Assembly (NCBI GenBank): GCA_003577305.1
Contig: QEVL01000003.1
Coordinates: forward strand, 62,001-126,000
Direction of reading: 5' to 3'
Source: Burkholderiales bacterium
GTDB taxonomy: Bacteria; Pseudomonadota; Gammaproteobacteria; Burkholderiales; Burkholderiaceae_E
DNA: 64,000 nucleotides
The notes beneath the pieces are model-generated. The model was not told the origin of the DNA. It saw only the letters and a program-made list of their open reading frames with translations, and did not search any database. Below are positions 21,410 to 30,289 of the stretch, in pieces (position 1 is the first letter of the stretch; each line of letters starts with the position of its first letter). The position numbers and the translations under genes are program-made.

Positions 21410-21922
21410 TTGCGCATCCTCGGCATCGACCCGGGCTTGCGCCTGACCGGCTTCGGCGTCATCGACACGCACGGAAGCGCGCTGCGCTACGTCGCCAGCG
21501 GCGTGATCCGCGTTCCTGCCGGTTCGCTGCCCCCGCGGCTGAAGTCGATCCACGACGGCGTGGCCGAAGTCATCGCCGAATACCGGCCCGAGATCGCGGC
21601 GGCCGAGATCGTGTTCGTCAACGTCAATCCGCAGTCCACGCTGCTGCTCGGCCAGGCGCGCGGCGCCGCGATCACCACGCTGGTCGCGCACGGCCTGGCG
21701 GTGCACGAGTACACCGCGCTGCAGGTCAAGCAGGCGGTGGCCGGTCACGGACGCGCGGCCAAGCAGCAGGTGCAGGCCATGGTACAGCGCCTGCTGCGCC
21801 TGCCGGGGGTCCCCTCGACCGACGCCGCCGACGCGTTGGCCTGCGCGATCTGCCATGCGCATGCGGCGCGCATGACGGCGGCTGCCGGCGCCAGCCGGCT
21901 GCGCGGCGGCCGGCTCCGGTAA
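21410..21922 (+). CDS. ruvC: Holliday-junction endonuclease RuvC
   Basis: Resolves Holliday junctions with RuvAB. The four acidic catalytic residues are identifiable: Asp in '[10 protein letters not shown]', Glu in 'AAAEIVFVN', and the Asp pair in '[11 protein letters not shown]'; 'LGQARGAA' is conserved. 170 aa. Starts at TTG 21410, with no better in-frame start before the GIDPG motif. First gene of ruvCAB. Confidence 0.95.
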   Translation: MRILGIDPGLRLTGFGVIDTHGSALRYVASGVIRVPAGSLPPRLKSIHDGVAEVIAEYRPEIAAAEIVFVNVNPQSTLLLGQARGAAITTLVAHGLAVHEYTALQVKQAVAGHGRAAKQQVQAMVQRLLRLPGVPSTDAADALACAICHAHAARMTAAAGASRLRGGRLR

Positions 21923-21932
21923 GATCCCCTGC

Positions 21933-22511
21933 ATGATCGGCCGACTGCACGGAACCCTGCTCGACAAGCGCCCACCCACCCTGCTCGTCGACGTGGGCGG
22001 CATCGGCTACGAGGTCGACGTGCCGATGAGCACTTTCTACGACCTGCCCGCGGCGGGCGAGCGCGTCACCCTGCTGGTGCAGCAGGTGGTGCGCGAAGAC
22101 GCACACCTGCTGTACGGCTTCCTGCGCGCCGACGAGCGCGACGCGTTCCGCCAGCTGATCCGCATCTCGGGCGTCGGGCCGCGCACCGCACTTGCGGTGC
22201 TCTCGGGCATGTCGGTGGCCGATCTCGCACAGTCGGTCACGATGCAGGAATCGGGTCGCCTGCAGAAGGTGCCCGGCATCGGCAGGAAGACGGCCGAGCG
22301 GCTGCTGCTCGAACTGAAGGGCAAGCTCGCACCCGAGGTCGGCGGCGCCGGACGTGCCGCCGAGGCCGACGCGGGCATCGACGTGCTGCACGCGCTGCTC
22401 GCGCTCGGTTACTCCGAGCGCGAGGCCGCCGCCGCGATCCGCCAGCTGCCGGCCGGCACCGCAGTCTCCGACGGCATCAGGCAGGCGCTCAAACTGCTGG
22501 CTAAATCATGA
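21933..22511 (+). CDS. ruvA: Holliday-junction branch-migration protein RuvA
   Basis: Tetrameric junction-binding subunit that loads the RuvB motor. N-terminal OB fold ([15 protein letters not shown]), two helix-hairpin-helix motifs ('[15 protein letters not shown]', '[17 protein letters not shown]') and a C-terminal RuvB-binding three-helix domain after a flexible Ala/Gly linker. 192 aa. Stop overlaps ruvB by 4 bp (ATGA). Confidence 0.96.
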   Translation: MIGRLHGTLLDKRPPTLLVDVGGIGYEVDVPMSTFYDLPAAGERVTLLVQQVVREDAHLLYGFLRADERDAFRQLIRISGVGPRTALAVLSGMSVADLAQSVTMQESGRLQKVPGIGRKTAERLLLELKGKLAPEVGGAGRAAEADAGIDVLHALLALGYSEREAAAAIRQLPAGTAVSDGIRQALKLLAKS

Positions 22512-23575
22512 TCGAGCACGACCGACTGATCGCAGCCGCTGCGGCCTCTCCGGCCGAAGAGGCGGTCGAGCGGGCACTGCGCCCGCGCCGGCTTGCCGAC
22601 TACATCGGCCAGGCGAAGATCCGCGAGCAGCTCGGGATCTTCATCGCGGCAGCGCGCGCCCGCGGTGAAGCGCTCGACCACCTGCTGCTGTTCGGGCCGC
22701 CGGGGCTCGGCAAGACCACGCTGGCGCACATCGTCGCCGCCGAGATGGGCGTGAACCTGCGCCAGACCTCGGGTCCGGTGCTCGAGCGCCCGGGCGACCT
22801 GGCTGCGATCCTCACCAACCTCGACCGCAACGACGTGCTCTTCATCGACGAGATCCACCGGCTGTCGCCGGTCGTCGAGGAGATCCTGTACCCGGCGCTC
22901 GAAGACTTCCAGATCGACATCATGATCGGCGAAGGCCCGGCCGCGCGCTCGATCAAGCTCGACCTGCAGCCGTTCACGCTGATCGGCGCGACCACCCGGG
23001 CCGGCATGCTCACGAACCCGCTGCGCGATCGCTTCGGCATCGTCGCACGACTCGAGTTCTACGGCGTCGACGAACTCACCCACATCGTCGCGCGCTCGGC
23101 GCAACTGCTGGGCGCGCCCGCCAGCGACGACGGCGCCCGCGAGATCGCGCGGCGATCGCGCGGCACGCCGCGCATCGCCAACCGGCTGCTCAGGCGGGTG
23201 CGCGACTACGCCGAGGTCAAGGCGCAGGGCCGGATCGAGGCGGCGGTCGCGGACGCGGCCCTGCGCATGCTCGACGTCGATACGCTGGGCTTCGACGTGA
23301 TGGACCGCAAGCTGCTGCTGGCGGTGATCGACAAGTTCGCCGGCGGCCCGGTGGGCCTGGACAACCTGGCCGCCGCGATCGGCGAGGAACGCGACACGAT
23401 CGAAGACGTGCTCGAGCCTTACCTGATCCAGCAGGGGTTCCTGCAGCGCACACCGCGCGGGCGCGTCGCGACCGCGGCTGCCTGGCGCCACTTCGGCCTG
23501 GCGATGCCCGGAGGGCGCGAGCCGGAGTTGTGGGCTGGCGACGAGGCCGGCGGCGCCGGCAGCGCAGATCGGTGA
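22508..23575 (+). CDS. ruvB: Holliday-junction branch-migration ATPase RuvB
   Basis: AAA+ motor of branch migration. Walker [13 protein letters not shown], Walker B '[10 protein letters not shown]', sensor 1 '[10 protein letters not shown]', arginine finger region 'PLRDRFG' and a C-terminal winged helix ('RTPRGRVAT'). 355 aa with a slightly extended Ala/Gly-rich tail. Coupled to ruvA. Confidence 0.97.
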   Translation: MIEHDRLIAAAAASPAEEAVERALRPRRLADYIGQAKIREQLGIFIAAARARGEALDHLLLFGPPGLGKTTLAHIVAAEMGVNLRQTSGPVLERPGDLAAILTNLDRNDVLFIDEIHRLSPVVEEILYPALEDFQIDIMIGEGPAARSIKLDLQPFTLIGATTRAGMLTNPLRDRFGIVARLEFYGVDELTHIVARSAQLLGAPASDDGAREIARRSRGTPRIANRLLRRVRDYAEVKAQGRIEAAVADAALRMLDVDTLGFDVMDRKLLLAVIDKFAGGPVGLDNLAAAIGEERDTIEDVLEPYLIQQGFLQRTPRGRVATAAAWRHFGLAMPGGREPELWAGDEAGGAGSADR

Positions 23576-23639
23576 AGCGCTTGCCCACCTGGAACCCGCT
23601 GCCCGGCCTGGCAGCGGCGCGGGGTTGCGATGCCCGCGT

Positions 23640-23648
23640 TGATAGAAT
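23640..23648 (+). promoter_or_regulatory. Extended -10 promoter candidate in front of the Tol-Pal operon
   Basis: TGA-TAGAAT forms a TGn-extended -10 element in the 79-bp gap after ruvB. If used, transcription would begin at or just after the GTG at 23655, meaning either a leaderless ybgC mRNA or a ybgC start further downstream. Confidence 0.4.
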
Positions 23649-23654
23649 CCGCGA

Positions 23655-24185
23655 GTGACTGCATCCGCCGCTGCAAGCCCGAAGCCGGACACCACGGTCG
23701 GCTGCGCGCCGCCCGCGGCGGCACCGGCGCGCGGCGACGCCGCGGCCGGCGGTCCGCCGGCATTCTCGATCGCGGTGCGCGTCTACTACGAAGACACCGA
23801 TGCCGGCGGCATCGTCTACTACGCGAACTGGCTGCGCTACTTCGAGCGCGCCCGCACCGACTGGCTGCGCGCGCTCGGCGCGGTGCACACGCGCCTCGCC
23901 GACGAAGCCGGCCTCGCCTTCGTCGTGCGCGAGATCACGGTGGACTACCGCCGTCCCGCGCGGCTCGACGACCTGCTGCGCGTGGAGGTGCGGGTGCTCG
24001 AAGCGCGGCGCGCGTCCTGGACGCTCCGGCAGTGCGCCCGGCTCGACGGCCACCCAGAACCCCTGGTCACGGCCACGGTGCGCATTGCGGCGATCCGGCG
24101 CGACGACGGACGCCCGACGGGCTTCCCGCGCTGGCTCTCCGAACGGATCGCGGCGGCTCCCCCACGAACTTCGGCCTCCGGGTGA
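23655..24185 (+). CDS. ybgC: Tol-Pal system-associated acyl-CoA thioesterase YbgC
   Basis: Hot-dog-fold 4-hydroxybenzoyl-CoA-thioesterase family enzyme acting on acyl-CoA/ACP, conserved as first gene of tol-pal. The active-site signature 'YYEDTDAGGIVYYANWLR' is intact, including the catalytic Asp. The first ~35 residues from GTG 23655 are low-complexity Ala/Pro and absent from most relatives, so the true start may be later (for example the GTG just before the VYYEDTD strand). Followed by tolQ after 7 bp. Confidence 0.9.
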   Translation: MTASAAASPKPDTTVGCAPPAAAPARGDAAAGGPPAFSIAVRVYYEDTDAGGIVYYANWLRYFERARTDWLRALGAVHTRLADEAGLAFVVREITVDYRRPARLDDLLRVEVRVLEARRASWTLRQCARLDGHPEPLVTATVRIAAIRRDDGRPTGFPRWLSERIAAAPPRTSASG

Positions 24186-24192
24186 ACGGCGC

Positions 24193-24864
24193 ATGAACAG
24201 CGAACTGTCGATCGTCTCGATGATCGCCAACGCCAGCGTGCTGGTGCAACTGGTGATGGCGCTGCTGATGCTGATCTCGCTCGGCTCCTGGACCGTGATC
24301 TTCCGCAAGTGGTTCGCGATCCGCTCGGCCAGGCTCGCCACCGACGGCTTCGAGTCCGAGTTCTGGAAGGACCGCGACCTCGGCACGCTGTACCAGCAGA
24401 TGCGCAACGACGGGCACGACCACGGCTCGCTCGCGCGCATCTTCGAGTCGGGCATGGGCGAGTTCCTGAAGACCCGCCAGCAAAAACCCGGTGACATTGC
24501 CGCGATGCTCGACGGCTCGCGCCGCGCGATGCGCGCCGCCTACCAACGCGAGATGGACGCGCTCGAATCGAGCCTCGCTTTCCTGGCCTCGGCGGGCTCG
24601 GTCAGCCCGTACATCGGCCTGTTCGGCACGGTCTGGGGAATCATGAACTCGTTCCGCGGGCTGGCGAACGTGCACCAGGCGACGCTCGCATCGGTGGCGC
24701 CCGGCATCGCCGAGGCGCTGGTCGCCACCGCGATCGGCCTGTTCGCCGCGATTCCGGCGGTGGTCGCCTACAACCGTTTCGCCTACGACATGGACCGTCT
24801 GTCGACCCGGTTCGACAGTTTCATCGACGAGTTCTCCAATATCCTGCAGAGGCAGGCGCGCTGA
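24193..24864 (+). CDS. tolQ: Tol-Pal energising protein TolQ
   Basis: Inner-membrane subunit of the proton-driven TolQRA motor that constricts the outer membrane at division. Three membrane segments: about residues 12-32, 128-150 and 165-185; the conserved '[19 protein letters not shown]' and '[22 protein letters not shown]' are visible. 223 aa. ATG 24193; stop overlaps tolR ATG by 1 bp. Confidence 0.95.
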   Translation: MNSELSIVSMIANASVLVQLVMALLMLISLGSWTVIFRKWFAIRSARLATDGFESEFWKDRDLGTLYQQMRNDGHDHGSLARIFESGMGEFLKTRQQKPGDIAAMLDGSRRAMRAAYQREMDALESSLAFLASAGSVSPYIGLFGTVWGIMNSFRGLANVHQATLASVAPGIAEALVATAIGLFAAIPAVVAYNRFAYDMDRLSTRFDSFIDEFSNILQRQAR

Positions 24865-25307
24865 TGGCTGCCGCCGCACCCCGCTCCCGCTCCGGCGGCC
24901 GTGGCCGCAGGCTGGTGAACGAGATCAACGTGGTGCCGTACATCGACGTGATGCTGGTGCTGCTCGTGATCTTCATGGTCACCGCGCCGCTGCTGCCGCC
25001 GGCCGCGATCGACCTGCCGCGCGCCGGCCGCGGCAACACCCGCCCCGACCAGTACATCGAGGTGCAGGTGCGCGCCGCCGGCGACCTCCGGGTGCGCGGC
25101 GTGAACACCGGCGATCCTTCGGAGCGCCGCATCGGCCGCGGCGACCTGGCGGGCGCGATCGAGCAGTTGCGCGGCGACAACGCGCAGATGGCGGTCGTGA
25201 TCAGCGGCGACCGCTCGGTGCGCTACGAAGCGATCATCGAAGTGATGAGCGAGTTGCAGAGGCTGAACGTGGGCCGCATCGCGCTGATGGTCAAGCCCGC
25301 CAGTTGA
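24864..25307 (+). CDS. tolR: Tol-Pal protein TolR (ExbD family)
   Basis: Single-span partner of TolQ. The transmembrane helix follows '[20 protein letters not shown]', with the proton-relay Asp in 'YIDVMLVLL'. A periplasmic ExbD-like domain makes up the rest, with a Gly/Arg-rich insertion (residues 52-90). 147 aa. Confidence 0.95.
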   Translation: MAAAAPRSRSGGRGRRLVNEINVVPYIDVMLVLLVIFMVTAPLLPPAAIDLPRAGRGNTRPDQYIEVQVRAAGDLRVRGVNTGDPSERRIGRGDLAGAIEQLRGDNAQMAVVISGDRSVRYEAIIEVMSELQRLNVGRIALMVKPAS

Positions 25308-25309
25308 GC

Positions 25310-26398
25310 ATGGACGCACTGATGCCAGCCGATCCGCCAGCCGGACCACCCGGAGCGATGCCGCGCTCGGGCGGCGCCGGCCCGGTGCGCAAGCCGCCGA
25401 AGCCGAAGGGGCGCGGGCGCGCTTTCGCGCTCGCGCTGGCCATGCACGGCCTGCTGCTCCTGATGCTGTTCGTCGGCATTCGCTGGCAGACCCAGGAACC
25501 CGCCCCGGTGGCTGCGGAGCTCTGGACGCCGGCCACGCCGGTCGAGCCGCAACCCCGCCCGGTCGCGCAGCCAGCGCCCGAGCCTCCGGCCCCGCCGCCG
25601 CCCGTGGCGCGCGCACCCGAGCCGGCGCCGCCGGTCGAGAAACCCGACATCGTGCTCGAGCAGCAACGCAAGGCGCGCGAGGAGGCGGCACGGCTCGAGG
25701 AGCAGGCGCGACGGGAGGCCGAGATCCACCGCAAGGAAGCCGAAGAACGCAAGGCGGCCGAGGAGAAGGCACGGCGCGAGCACGAAATGGCCGCGAAGCG
25801 CGAAGCCGAAGCGAAGGCGAAGCGCGAAGCCGAAGCGAAGGCGAAGCGCGAAGCCGAGGAGAAGGCGAAGCGCGAAGCCGAAGCAAAGGCGAAACGCGAA
25901 GCCGAAGCGAAGGCGAAACGCGAAGCCGAGGAGAAGGCCAGGCGCGAAGCCGCCGAGAAGGAAAAACGTGAAGCGCAAGAGAAGGCGCGTCGCGAACAGG
26001 ACGAAAAGCAGCGTCAGGCCTACCTCGAACGGCTGCGTGCATCGGCCGGTACGCCTGCTGCGGGGGCGACCGGCGGGAACACCTCGGGCGCGGCGGGCAC
26101 GGCCGGCGGCGCCGGTACCGACAGCGGCTACATTGCGCGCCTGTCGGCGGCGATCCGCGCGAACACCGTCTACCAGATTCCGGCGGAGCTCGCCGGCAAC
26201 CCGAAAGCGCTCTTTCTCGTGAAAGTAGCGCCCGACTGCACGATCGTGTCGGTGAAGCTGCGCCGCTCCAGTGGCATCGCCGCCTGGGACGAAGCAGCCG
26301 AGCGCGGCATCCAGCGTTCGTCGCCGCTGCCGCGGCAGAGCGACGGCCGCTGTCCGCCCGAACTCGAGATCGCCCGCGGCCCGAAGGACGACCGGTGA
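25310..26398 (+). CDS. tolA: Tol-Pal protein TolA
   Basis: Links the inner-membrane motor to TolB/Pal. One N-terminal membrane helix (about residues 43-60, '[16 protein letters not shown]'), a Pro-rich segment, a long charged coiled coil (residues ~110-245) built of K-R-E-A repeats, a Gly/Thr-rich linker and a C-terminal TonB-like domain ending '[11 protein letters not shown]'. ATG 25310 (MDALMPAD) chosen; a TTG at 25304 overlapping the tolR stop is equally possible and adds two residues. Confidence 0.92.
   Translation: MDALMPADPPAGPPGAMPRSGGAGPVRKPPKPKGRGRAFALALAMHGLLLLMLFVGIRWQTQEPAPVAAELWTPATPVEPQPRPVAQPAPEPPAPPPPVARAPEPAPPVEKPDIVLEQQRKAREEAARLEEQARREAEIHRKEAEERKAAEEKARREHEMAAKREAEAKAKREAEAKAKREAEEKAKREAEAKAKREAEAKAKREAEEKARREAAEKEKREAQEKARREQDEKQRQAYLERLRASAGTPAAGATGGNTSGAAGTAGGAGTDSGYIARLSAAIRANTVYQIPAELAGNPKALFLVKVAPDCTIVSVKLRRSSGIAAWDEAAERGIQRSSPLPRQSDGRCPPELEIARGPKDDR
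25796..25939 (+). repeat. Six 24-bp tandem units in tolA, organised as a 72-bp duplication
   Basis: Codons give [24 protein letters not shown], and the same triplet again. The 72-bp halves (25796-25867 and 25868-25939) differ at four positions, all synonymous. Encodes part of the TolA coiled coil. Confidence 0.9.
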
Positions 26399-26457
26399 CG
26401 AGACACGCCCGGCTGCGCGCCGTTTCGGTGCCTCGCGAGGTCCGTTGCGCTCATCGC

Positions 26458-26463
26458 TATAAT
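26458..26463 (+). promoter_or_regulatory. Consensus -10 (TATAAT) ahead of tolB
   Basis: TATAAT lies 28 bp before the preferred tolB start in the 92-bp gap after tolA, suggesting an internal tolB-pal-cpoB promoter. A TTGCGC at 26445-26450 is too close (7 bp) to serve as -35. Confidence 0.45.
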
Positions 26464-26490
26464 CCTCGACTGGTCGTCATGAGGAGTTTC

Positions 26491-27753
26491 ATGAGGAGAC
26501 TGTTCCTGGCGCTGTGTCTCGCGCTGGCCCTGCCCCTCGGGCACGCCCAGATGCGCATCGACGTCTCCGGGGTGGGCGCCACCCAATACCCGATCGCCAT
26601 CGCCAGTTTCGCCACCGACGGCCGCGTCCCGCAGGACATCGCCAGCGTGGTCCGCGGTGACCTCGCCCGCAGCGGCGCCTTCCGCGTGATCGACCCGCAG
26701 GCGACGCTATCCGACACCTCGTCGATCAACTTTCCCGACCTGCGCGCACGCGGGGTCGACTCGGTGCTCGCCGGATCGGTGGCGCGGCTGGCCGACGGCC
26801 GCTACGACATCCGCTTCCGGCTGAGCGACGCAGTGCGCCAGAGCACGATCGGAGGCGAGTCGCTGGTGGTGAGCGAGGCCGACCTGCGCTTCGGCGCGCA
26901 TCGCATCGCCGACTGGGTCTACGAGAGAATCACCGGCGAGAAGGGCATCTTCTCGACGCGCATCGCCTTCGTCTCGAAGCAGGGCAACCGCTTCAAACTC
27001 AACGTCGCCGACTGGGACGGCGAGAACGTGGTCTCGCCGCTCACTTCGCCCGAGCCGATCATCTCGCCGTCGTGGTCGTCCGACGGCACGCGCCTCGCCT
27101 ACGTCTCGTTCGAGTTGAAGAAGCCGGTCGTCTACGTGCACACACTCGCCACGGGCCAGCGCAAGGCGGTGGCGAACTTCAAGGGCAGCAACAGCGCGCC
27201 CGCCTGGTCGCCCGACGGCCGCACGCTGGCGGTGGCGCTCACGCAGGACGGGCTGTCGCAGATCTACCTGATCGGCTCCGACGGATCGGGCTCGCCGCGC
27301 CGGCTCACCAGCTCGGCCGGCATCGACACCGAGCCGGTATTCGCTCCCGACGGCAAGAGCATCTATTTCACCTCCGACCGGGGCGGCTCCCCGCAGATTT
27401 ACCGTATCGCGGTCGGCGGCGGCGACGCCACACGGATCACCTTCGGCTCCTCGTACAACGTGAGCCCTCGCATCAGCCCCGACGGCAAGATGCTCGCGTA
27501 CCTGACGCGGCGCGAAGGCCGCTTCCTGGTCGCGGTGCGCGACCTCGCCAGTGGCGGCGAGACGCTGCTTTCGGAGTCCGGCCGGGAAGAGTCACCGAGC
27601 TTCGCACCCAATGGACGCTGGGTGATGTACGCCACGCAATCGGGCGGACGCGATTCGCTGGTTGCGGTCAGCATCGACGGAAGGGTACGCCAGCGACTGA
27701 CCTCGAACGCCGGCGACGTCCGGGAACCGACCTGGGGCCCCTTCGCGAAGTGA
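26491..27753 (+). CDS. tolB: Tol-Pal beta-propeller protein TolB
   Basis: Periplasmic protein shuttling between Pal and TolA. Signal peptide MRRLFLALCLALALPLGHAQ, N-terminal alpha/beta domain, then a six-bladed WD40-like propeller with repeated 'SPSWSSDGTRLAYVS', 'APAWSPDGRTLAVAL', 'EPVFAPDGKSIYFTS' and 'PSFAPNGRWVMYAT'. 420 aa. ATG 26491 is chosen because GAGGAG (26481-26486) sits just before it; ATG 26479 is the alternative. Confidence 0.94.
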   Translation: MRRLFLALCLALALPLGHAQMRIDVSGVGATQYPIAIASFATDGRVPQDIASVVRGDLARSGAFRVIDPQATLSDTSSINFPDLRARGVDSVLAGSVARLADGRYDIRFRLSDAVRQSTIGGESLVVSEADLRFGAHRIADWVYERITGEKGIFSTRIAFVSKQGNRFKLNVADWDGENVVSPLTSPEPIISPSWSSDGTRLAYVSFELKKPVVYVHTLATGQRKAVANFKGSNSAPAWSPDGRTLAVALTQDGLSQIYLIGSDGSGSPRRLTSSAGIDTEPVFAPDGKSIYFTSDRGGSPQIYRIAVGGGDATRITFGSSYNVSPRISPDGKMLAYLTRREGRFLVAVRDLASGGETLLSESGREESPSFAPNGRWVMYATQSGGRDSLVAVSIDGRVRQRLTSNAGDVREPTWGPFAK

Positions 27754-27803
27754 GCGCATGGCGGGCTCCAGCAACCACGCACAGTCAACAGGAAGACAGC
27801 ACG

Positions 27804-28355
27804 ATGAAACCGACGATCCGACTCGCACTGGTGGCCACGATGGCGGCACTCCTCGCCGCGTGCTCGAGCGTGAAGCTCGAGGACGAAACCGCCGGGGGCA
27901 AGGGCCCGGCTCCGATCGAAAGCCGTGACGGCGCGGGCGGCGCAGCCGCGGCCGGCGCAGGCGCACGCGCGGTCGAGCAGGTCTCGGTGGGCGCGACCGA
28001 CCCGCTGAACGACCCGAACAGCCCGCTGGCCAAGCGCAGCATCTACTTCGACTTCGACAGCTTCGTGGTCAAGGACGAGTACCGCGCCACGATCGAGGCG
28101 CACGCACGCTACCTGCTCGCCAACGGCGCGAAGCGCGTCGTCATCCAGGGCAATACCGACGAGCGCGGCAGCCGCGAGTACAACCTGGCGCTTGGCCAGA
28201 AGCGCGCCGAGGCGGTGCGCCGTGCAATGTCGGCACTCGGCGTGCCCGACCGGCAGATGGAGGCAGTGAGCTTCGGCGAGGAGCGCCCGCGCGCCAGCGG
28301 CACCGACGAGGCCTCGTACGCCGAGAATCGCCGCGCCGACCTCGCCTACCAGTAG
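27804..28355 (+). CDS. pal: Peptidoglycan-associated lipoprotein Pal
   Basis: Outer-membrane lipoprotein that binds peptidoglycan and TolB. Lipobox LLAAC with Cys near residue 20, an Ala/Gly-rich tether, then an OmpA-C domain: 'IYFDFDSFVV', 'GNTDERGSREYNLALGQKRA' and 'VSFGEERP' contain the diaminopimelate-binding Asp and Arg. 183 aa. A GGAAG Shine-Dalgarno precedes ATG 27804. Depends on Lnt (encoded in this window) for N-acylation. Confidence 0.95.
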   Translation: MKPTIRLALVATMAALLAACSSVKLEDETAGGKGPAPIESRDGAGGAAAAGAGARAVEQVSVGATDPLNDPNSPLAKRSIYFDFDSFVVKDEYRATIEAHARYLLANGAKRVVIQGNTDERGSREYNLALGQKRAEAVRRAMSALGVPDRQMEAVSFGEERPRASGTDEASYAENRRADLAYQ

Positions 28356-28367
28356 GCGGGGACTCCG

Positions 28368-29153
28368 ATGAACGCGCATCGCGCGCTCTCCGCGTTCTGC
28401 ATCGCAGCCGGCCTGATGTCGGTGGCACCGGGCGCGCACGCGTTGTTCGAGGACGACGAGGCGCGCCGCGCGATCCTCGACCTGCGCGGTCGCGTGCAGG
28501 TGCTGCAGCAGCAGACGAACGACCGGCTCGACGAACTCGCGCGACGTGTCGAGCGGCTCGAGCAGGGTTCGCGCGGCCAGCTGGAGCTGCAGTCGCAGAT
28601 CGACGCGATGCGCCAGGAGATCGCCAGGCTTCGCGGACAGCTCGAGGTGCAGACCAACGAACTGGTCACGCTGCAGCGCCAGATGCGCGACCAGATGGCC
28701 ACGGTCGACACCCGCATCAAGCGCTTCGAGCCGGTCACCACGCAACTCGACGGGCGCACGGTCACCGTCGACCAGGCCGAGCAGCGGTCGTTCGAGGCGG
28801 CGCTCGCGCTGTTTCGCAACGGTGACTTCCGCGGTGCGCTCACCGCGTTCCAGCTGTTCCAGGGCCAGTATCCCGACAGCCCGTACATGCCGAGCGTGCT
28901 GTTCTGGATCGGCAGCAGCCAGTTCGCGATGAAGGACTACAAGGGCGCGATCACCAGCCACCAGGCACTGATCGCGAAATACCCCGACAACCCGCGTGCG
29001 CCCGACGCGTTGCTCAACGTCGGCTACGCGCAGGCCGAGAGCGGCGACCGCCGCGCCGCCCGCAGCACGCTGGAATCGGTGATCGCGAAATATCCGCAGA
29101 GCCAGGCGGCGCCGCTGGCAAAGGAACGCCTGGCCAAGCTGCCGGCGCGCTGA
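28368..29153 (+). CDS. cpoB: Cell-division coordinator CpoB (YbgF)
   Basis: Periplasmic TPR protein that links Tol-Pal to peptidoglycan synthesis in E. coli. Signal peptide to about residue 26 (AHA), an N-terminal coiled coil (residues 35-115, heptads of Leu/Arg/Gln) and three C-terminal TPR-like repeats ('[16 protein letters not shown]', '[12 protein letters not shown]', '[13 protein letters not shown]'). 261 aa. Last gene of the Tol-Pal set; stop overlaps queC by 1 bp. Confidence 0.93.
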   Translation: MNAHRALSAFCIAAGLMSVAPGAHALFEDDEARRAILDLRGRVQVLQQQTNDRLDELARRVERLEQGSRGQLELQSQIDAMRQEIARLRGQLEVQTNELVTLQRQMRDQMATVDTRIKRFEPVTTQLDGRTVTVDQAEQRSFEAALALFRNGDFRGALTAFQLFQGQYPDSPYMPSVLFWIGSSQFAMKDYKGAITSHQALIAKYPDNPRAPDALLNVGYAQAESGDRRAARSTLESVIAKYPQSQAAPLAKERLAKLPAR

Positions 29154-29845
29154 TGCGCGCCGTCGTCCTGCTCTCGGGCGGGCTCGACTCGGCCACCGTT
29201 CTGGCGATGGCCCGCGAGCAGGGCCGCGAATGCCACGCACTGTCGCTGCGCTACGGGCAGCGCCACGCCGCCGAGCTGCAGGCCGCCGCCCGGGTCGCCT
29301 CGCTGCTGGGCGCAGCGCGCCACGAAATCGTCGACCTCGACCTCTCGCGCTTCGGCGGCTCGGCGCTCACCGACGCATCGATCGCCGTGCCCGAGCGTCC
29401 CGGCGAGCCCGGCGCGATTCCGGTCACCTACGTGCCGGCGCGCAACACGATCATGCTGTCGATCGCGCTGGGCTGGGCCGAAGTGCTCGACGCGCGCGAG
29501 ATCCACTTCGGCGCCAACGCGATCGACTACTCCGGCTATCCGGACTGCCGCCCCGAATACGTGGCCGCCTTCGAGCGGGTGGCGAACCTCGCGACCAGGG
29601 CCGGCGTCGAGGGCCGGCGGTTGCGCGTCGTGGCCCCGATCATCGACATGACGAAGGCCGCGATCATCCGCGAGGGCCTGCGCCTCGGGCTCGATTACTC
29701 GATCACCGTGTCGTGCTACCAGGCCGACGACGAGGGCCGCGCCTGCGGCCACTGCGACGCCTGCCGGATCCGCCGCGACGGGTTCACGGCGGCAGGGGTG
29801 GCGGATCCGACGCGCTATCGGCGGCCATCCGGGCCGAACGTTTGA
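29153..29845 (+). CDS. queC: 7-cyano-7-deazaguanine synthase QueC
   Basis: ATP-dependent synthesis of preQ0 for queuosine in tRNA. PP-loop '[15 protein letters not shown]' at the N-terminus and four zinc cysteines near the C-terminus ([17 protein letters not shown]). 230 aa. ybgF-queC-tRNA-Lys is a familiar betaproteobacterial linkage. The stop codon lies inside the -35 box of the following tRNA promoter. Confidence 0.95.
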   Translation: MRAVVLLSGGLDSATVLAMAREQGRECHALSLRYGQRHAAELQAAARVASLLGAARHEIVDLDLSRFGGSALTDASIAVPERPGEPGAIPVTYVPARNTIMLSIALGWAEVLDAREIHFGANAIDYSGYPDCRPEYVAAFERVANLATRAGVEGRRLRVVAPIIDMTKAAIIREGLRLGLDYSITVSCYQADDEGRACGHCDACRIRRDGFTAAGVADPTRYRRPSGPNV

Positions 29846-29870
29846 CCTCGAAAATCGCGGATACTAGAAT
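29842..29870 (+). promoter_or_regulatory. Sigma70 promoter of tRNA-Lys
   Basis: TTGACC (29842-29847), exactly 17 bp, then TAGAAT (29865-29870). Predicted start of transcription near 29877, about 10 nt before the mature tRNA. The -35 overlaps the queC stop codon. Confidence 0.75.
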
Positions 29871-29887
29871 GGAGAGCTTCGCGAAAA

Positions 29888-29962
29888 GGGTCGTTAGCTC
29901 AGTGGTAGAGCAGCGGACTTTTAATCCGTTGGTCGCTGGTTCGAATCCAGCACGGCCTACCA
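29888..29962 (+). tRNA. tRNA-Lys (anticodon UUU)
   Basis: 75-nt cloverleaf with encoded CCA. Acceptor stem GGGTCGT/ACGGCCT (with G-U pairs including the first pair), D-loop AGCTCAGTGGTAGAGC, anticodon stem GCGGA/TCCGT with loop CTTTTAA (anticodon TTT at 29920-29922), and T-loop GGTTCGAATCC. Discriminator A. Own promoter upstream and terminator downstream. Confidence 0.97.
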
Positions 29963-29980
29963 GGATTCAGGTGCTTGTTC

Positions 29981-30014
29981 CGAAAGGGCTTCCGGGAGGA
30001 GGCCCTTTCGTTTT
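29981..30014 (+). terminator. Rho-independent terminator after tRNA-Lys
   Basis: CGAAAGGGC (29981-29989) pairs with GCCCTTTCG (30002-30010) around a 12-nt loop and is followed by TTTT. Located 19 bp after the tRNA CCA end. Confidence 0.8.
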
Positions 30015-30029
30015 CGAACCCTCCCCTGG

Positions 30030-30204
30030 GGCAAATTGGCCTGCGGGTGGCAGATCAGGTGGCAGGACACGCTGCGCGCAAGTACGCGCCAGCACGCTCA
30101 ACATCGAGAACCTCTTCGATCGCAGATACTTCGCATCGGCGCACAGCGAGGACATCATGCCGGGATCGCCGCGCGCAAGCCTCAGTGCGAATTGCCGAGC
30201 GTGA
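30030..30204 (+). pseudogene. Degraded C-terminal fragment of a TonB-dependent receptor
   Basis: One frame (30091-30204) reads 'STLNIENLFDRRYFASAH' and 'IMPGSPRASLSANCRA', the last ~38 residues of a siderophore-type TonB-dependent outer-membrane receptor (the conserved N-x-NLFDxxYxAS and xPGxPR motifs). Immediately upstream, another frame gives a 'GWQIRWQDTLRAS'-like stretch that could be an earlier barrel strand, implying a frameshift. No start, plug or barrel body exists. A relic sitting just after the tRNA-Lys terminator; whether it marks an old integration or a deletion is inference. Confidence 0.7.
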
Positions 30205-30289
30205 ACGATCGCGGTGCGACCGCGCCGCTTCCGGGGCTTCCGGCCCGTTGGTCCGCACCGTACACTCGGGCCTGCGCACCCAGACGATC

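Noticed and set aside
25796-25939. Short tandem repeats that could suggest a CRISPR or VNTR array
   Set aside because: Units are contiguous without spacers and encode the TolA coiled coil in frame.
29975-30289. N-terminal extension of the M23 peptidase
   Set aside because: Residues before GTG 30290 are Arg/Ser-rich read-through of the terminator and receptor relic, whereas GTG 30290 begins a good signal peptide.
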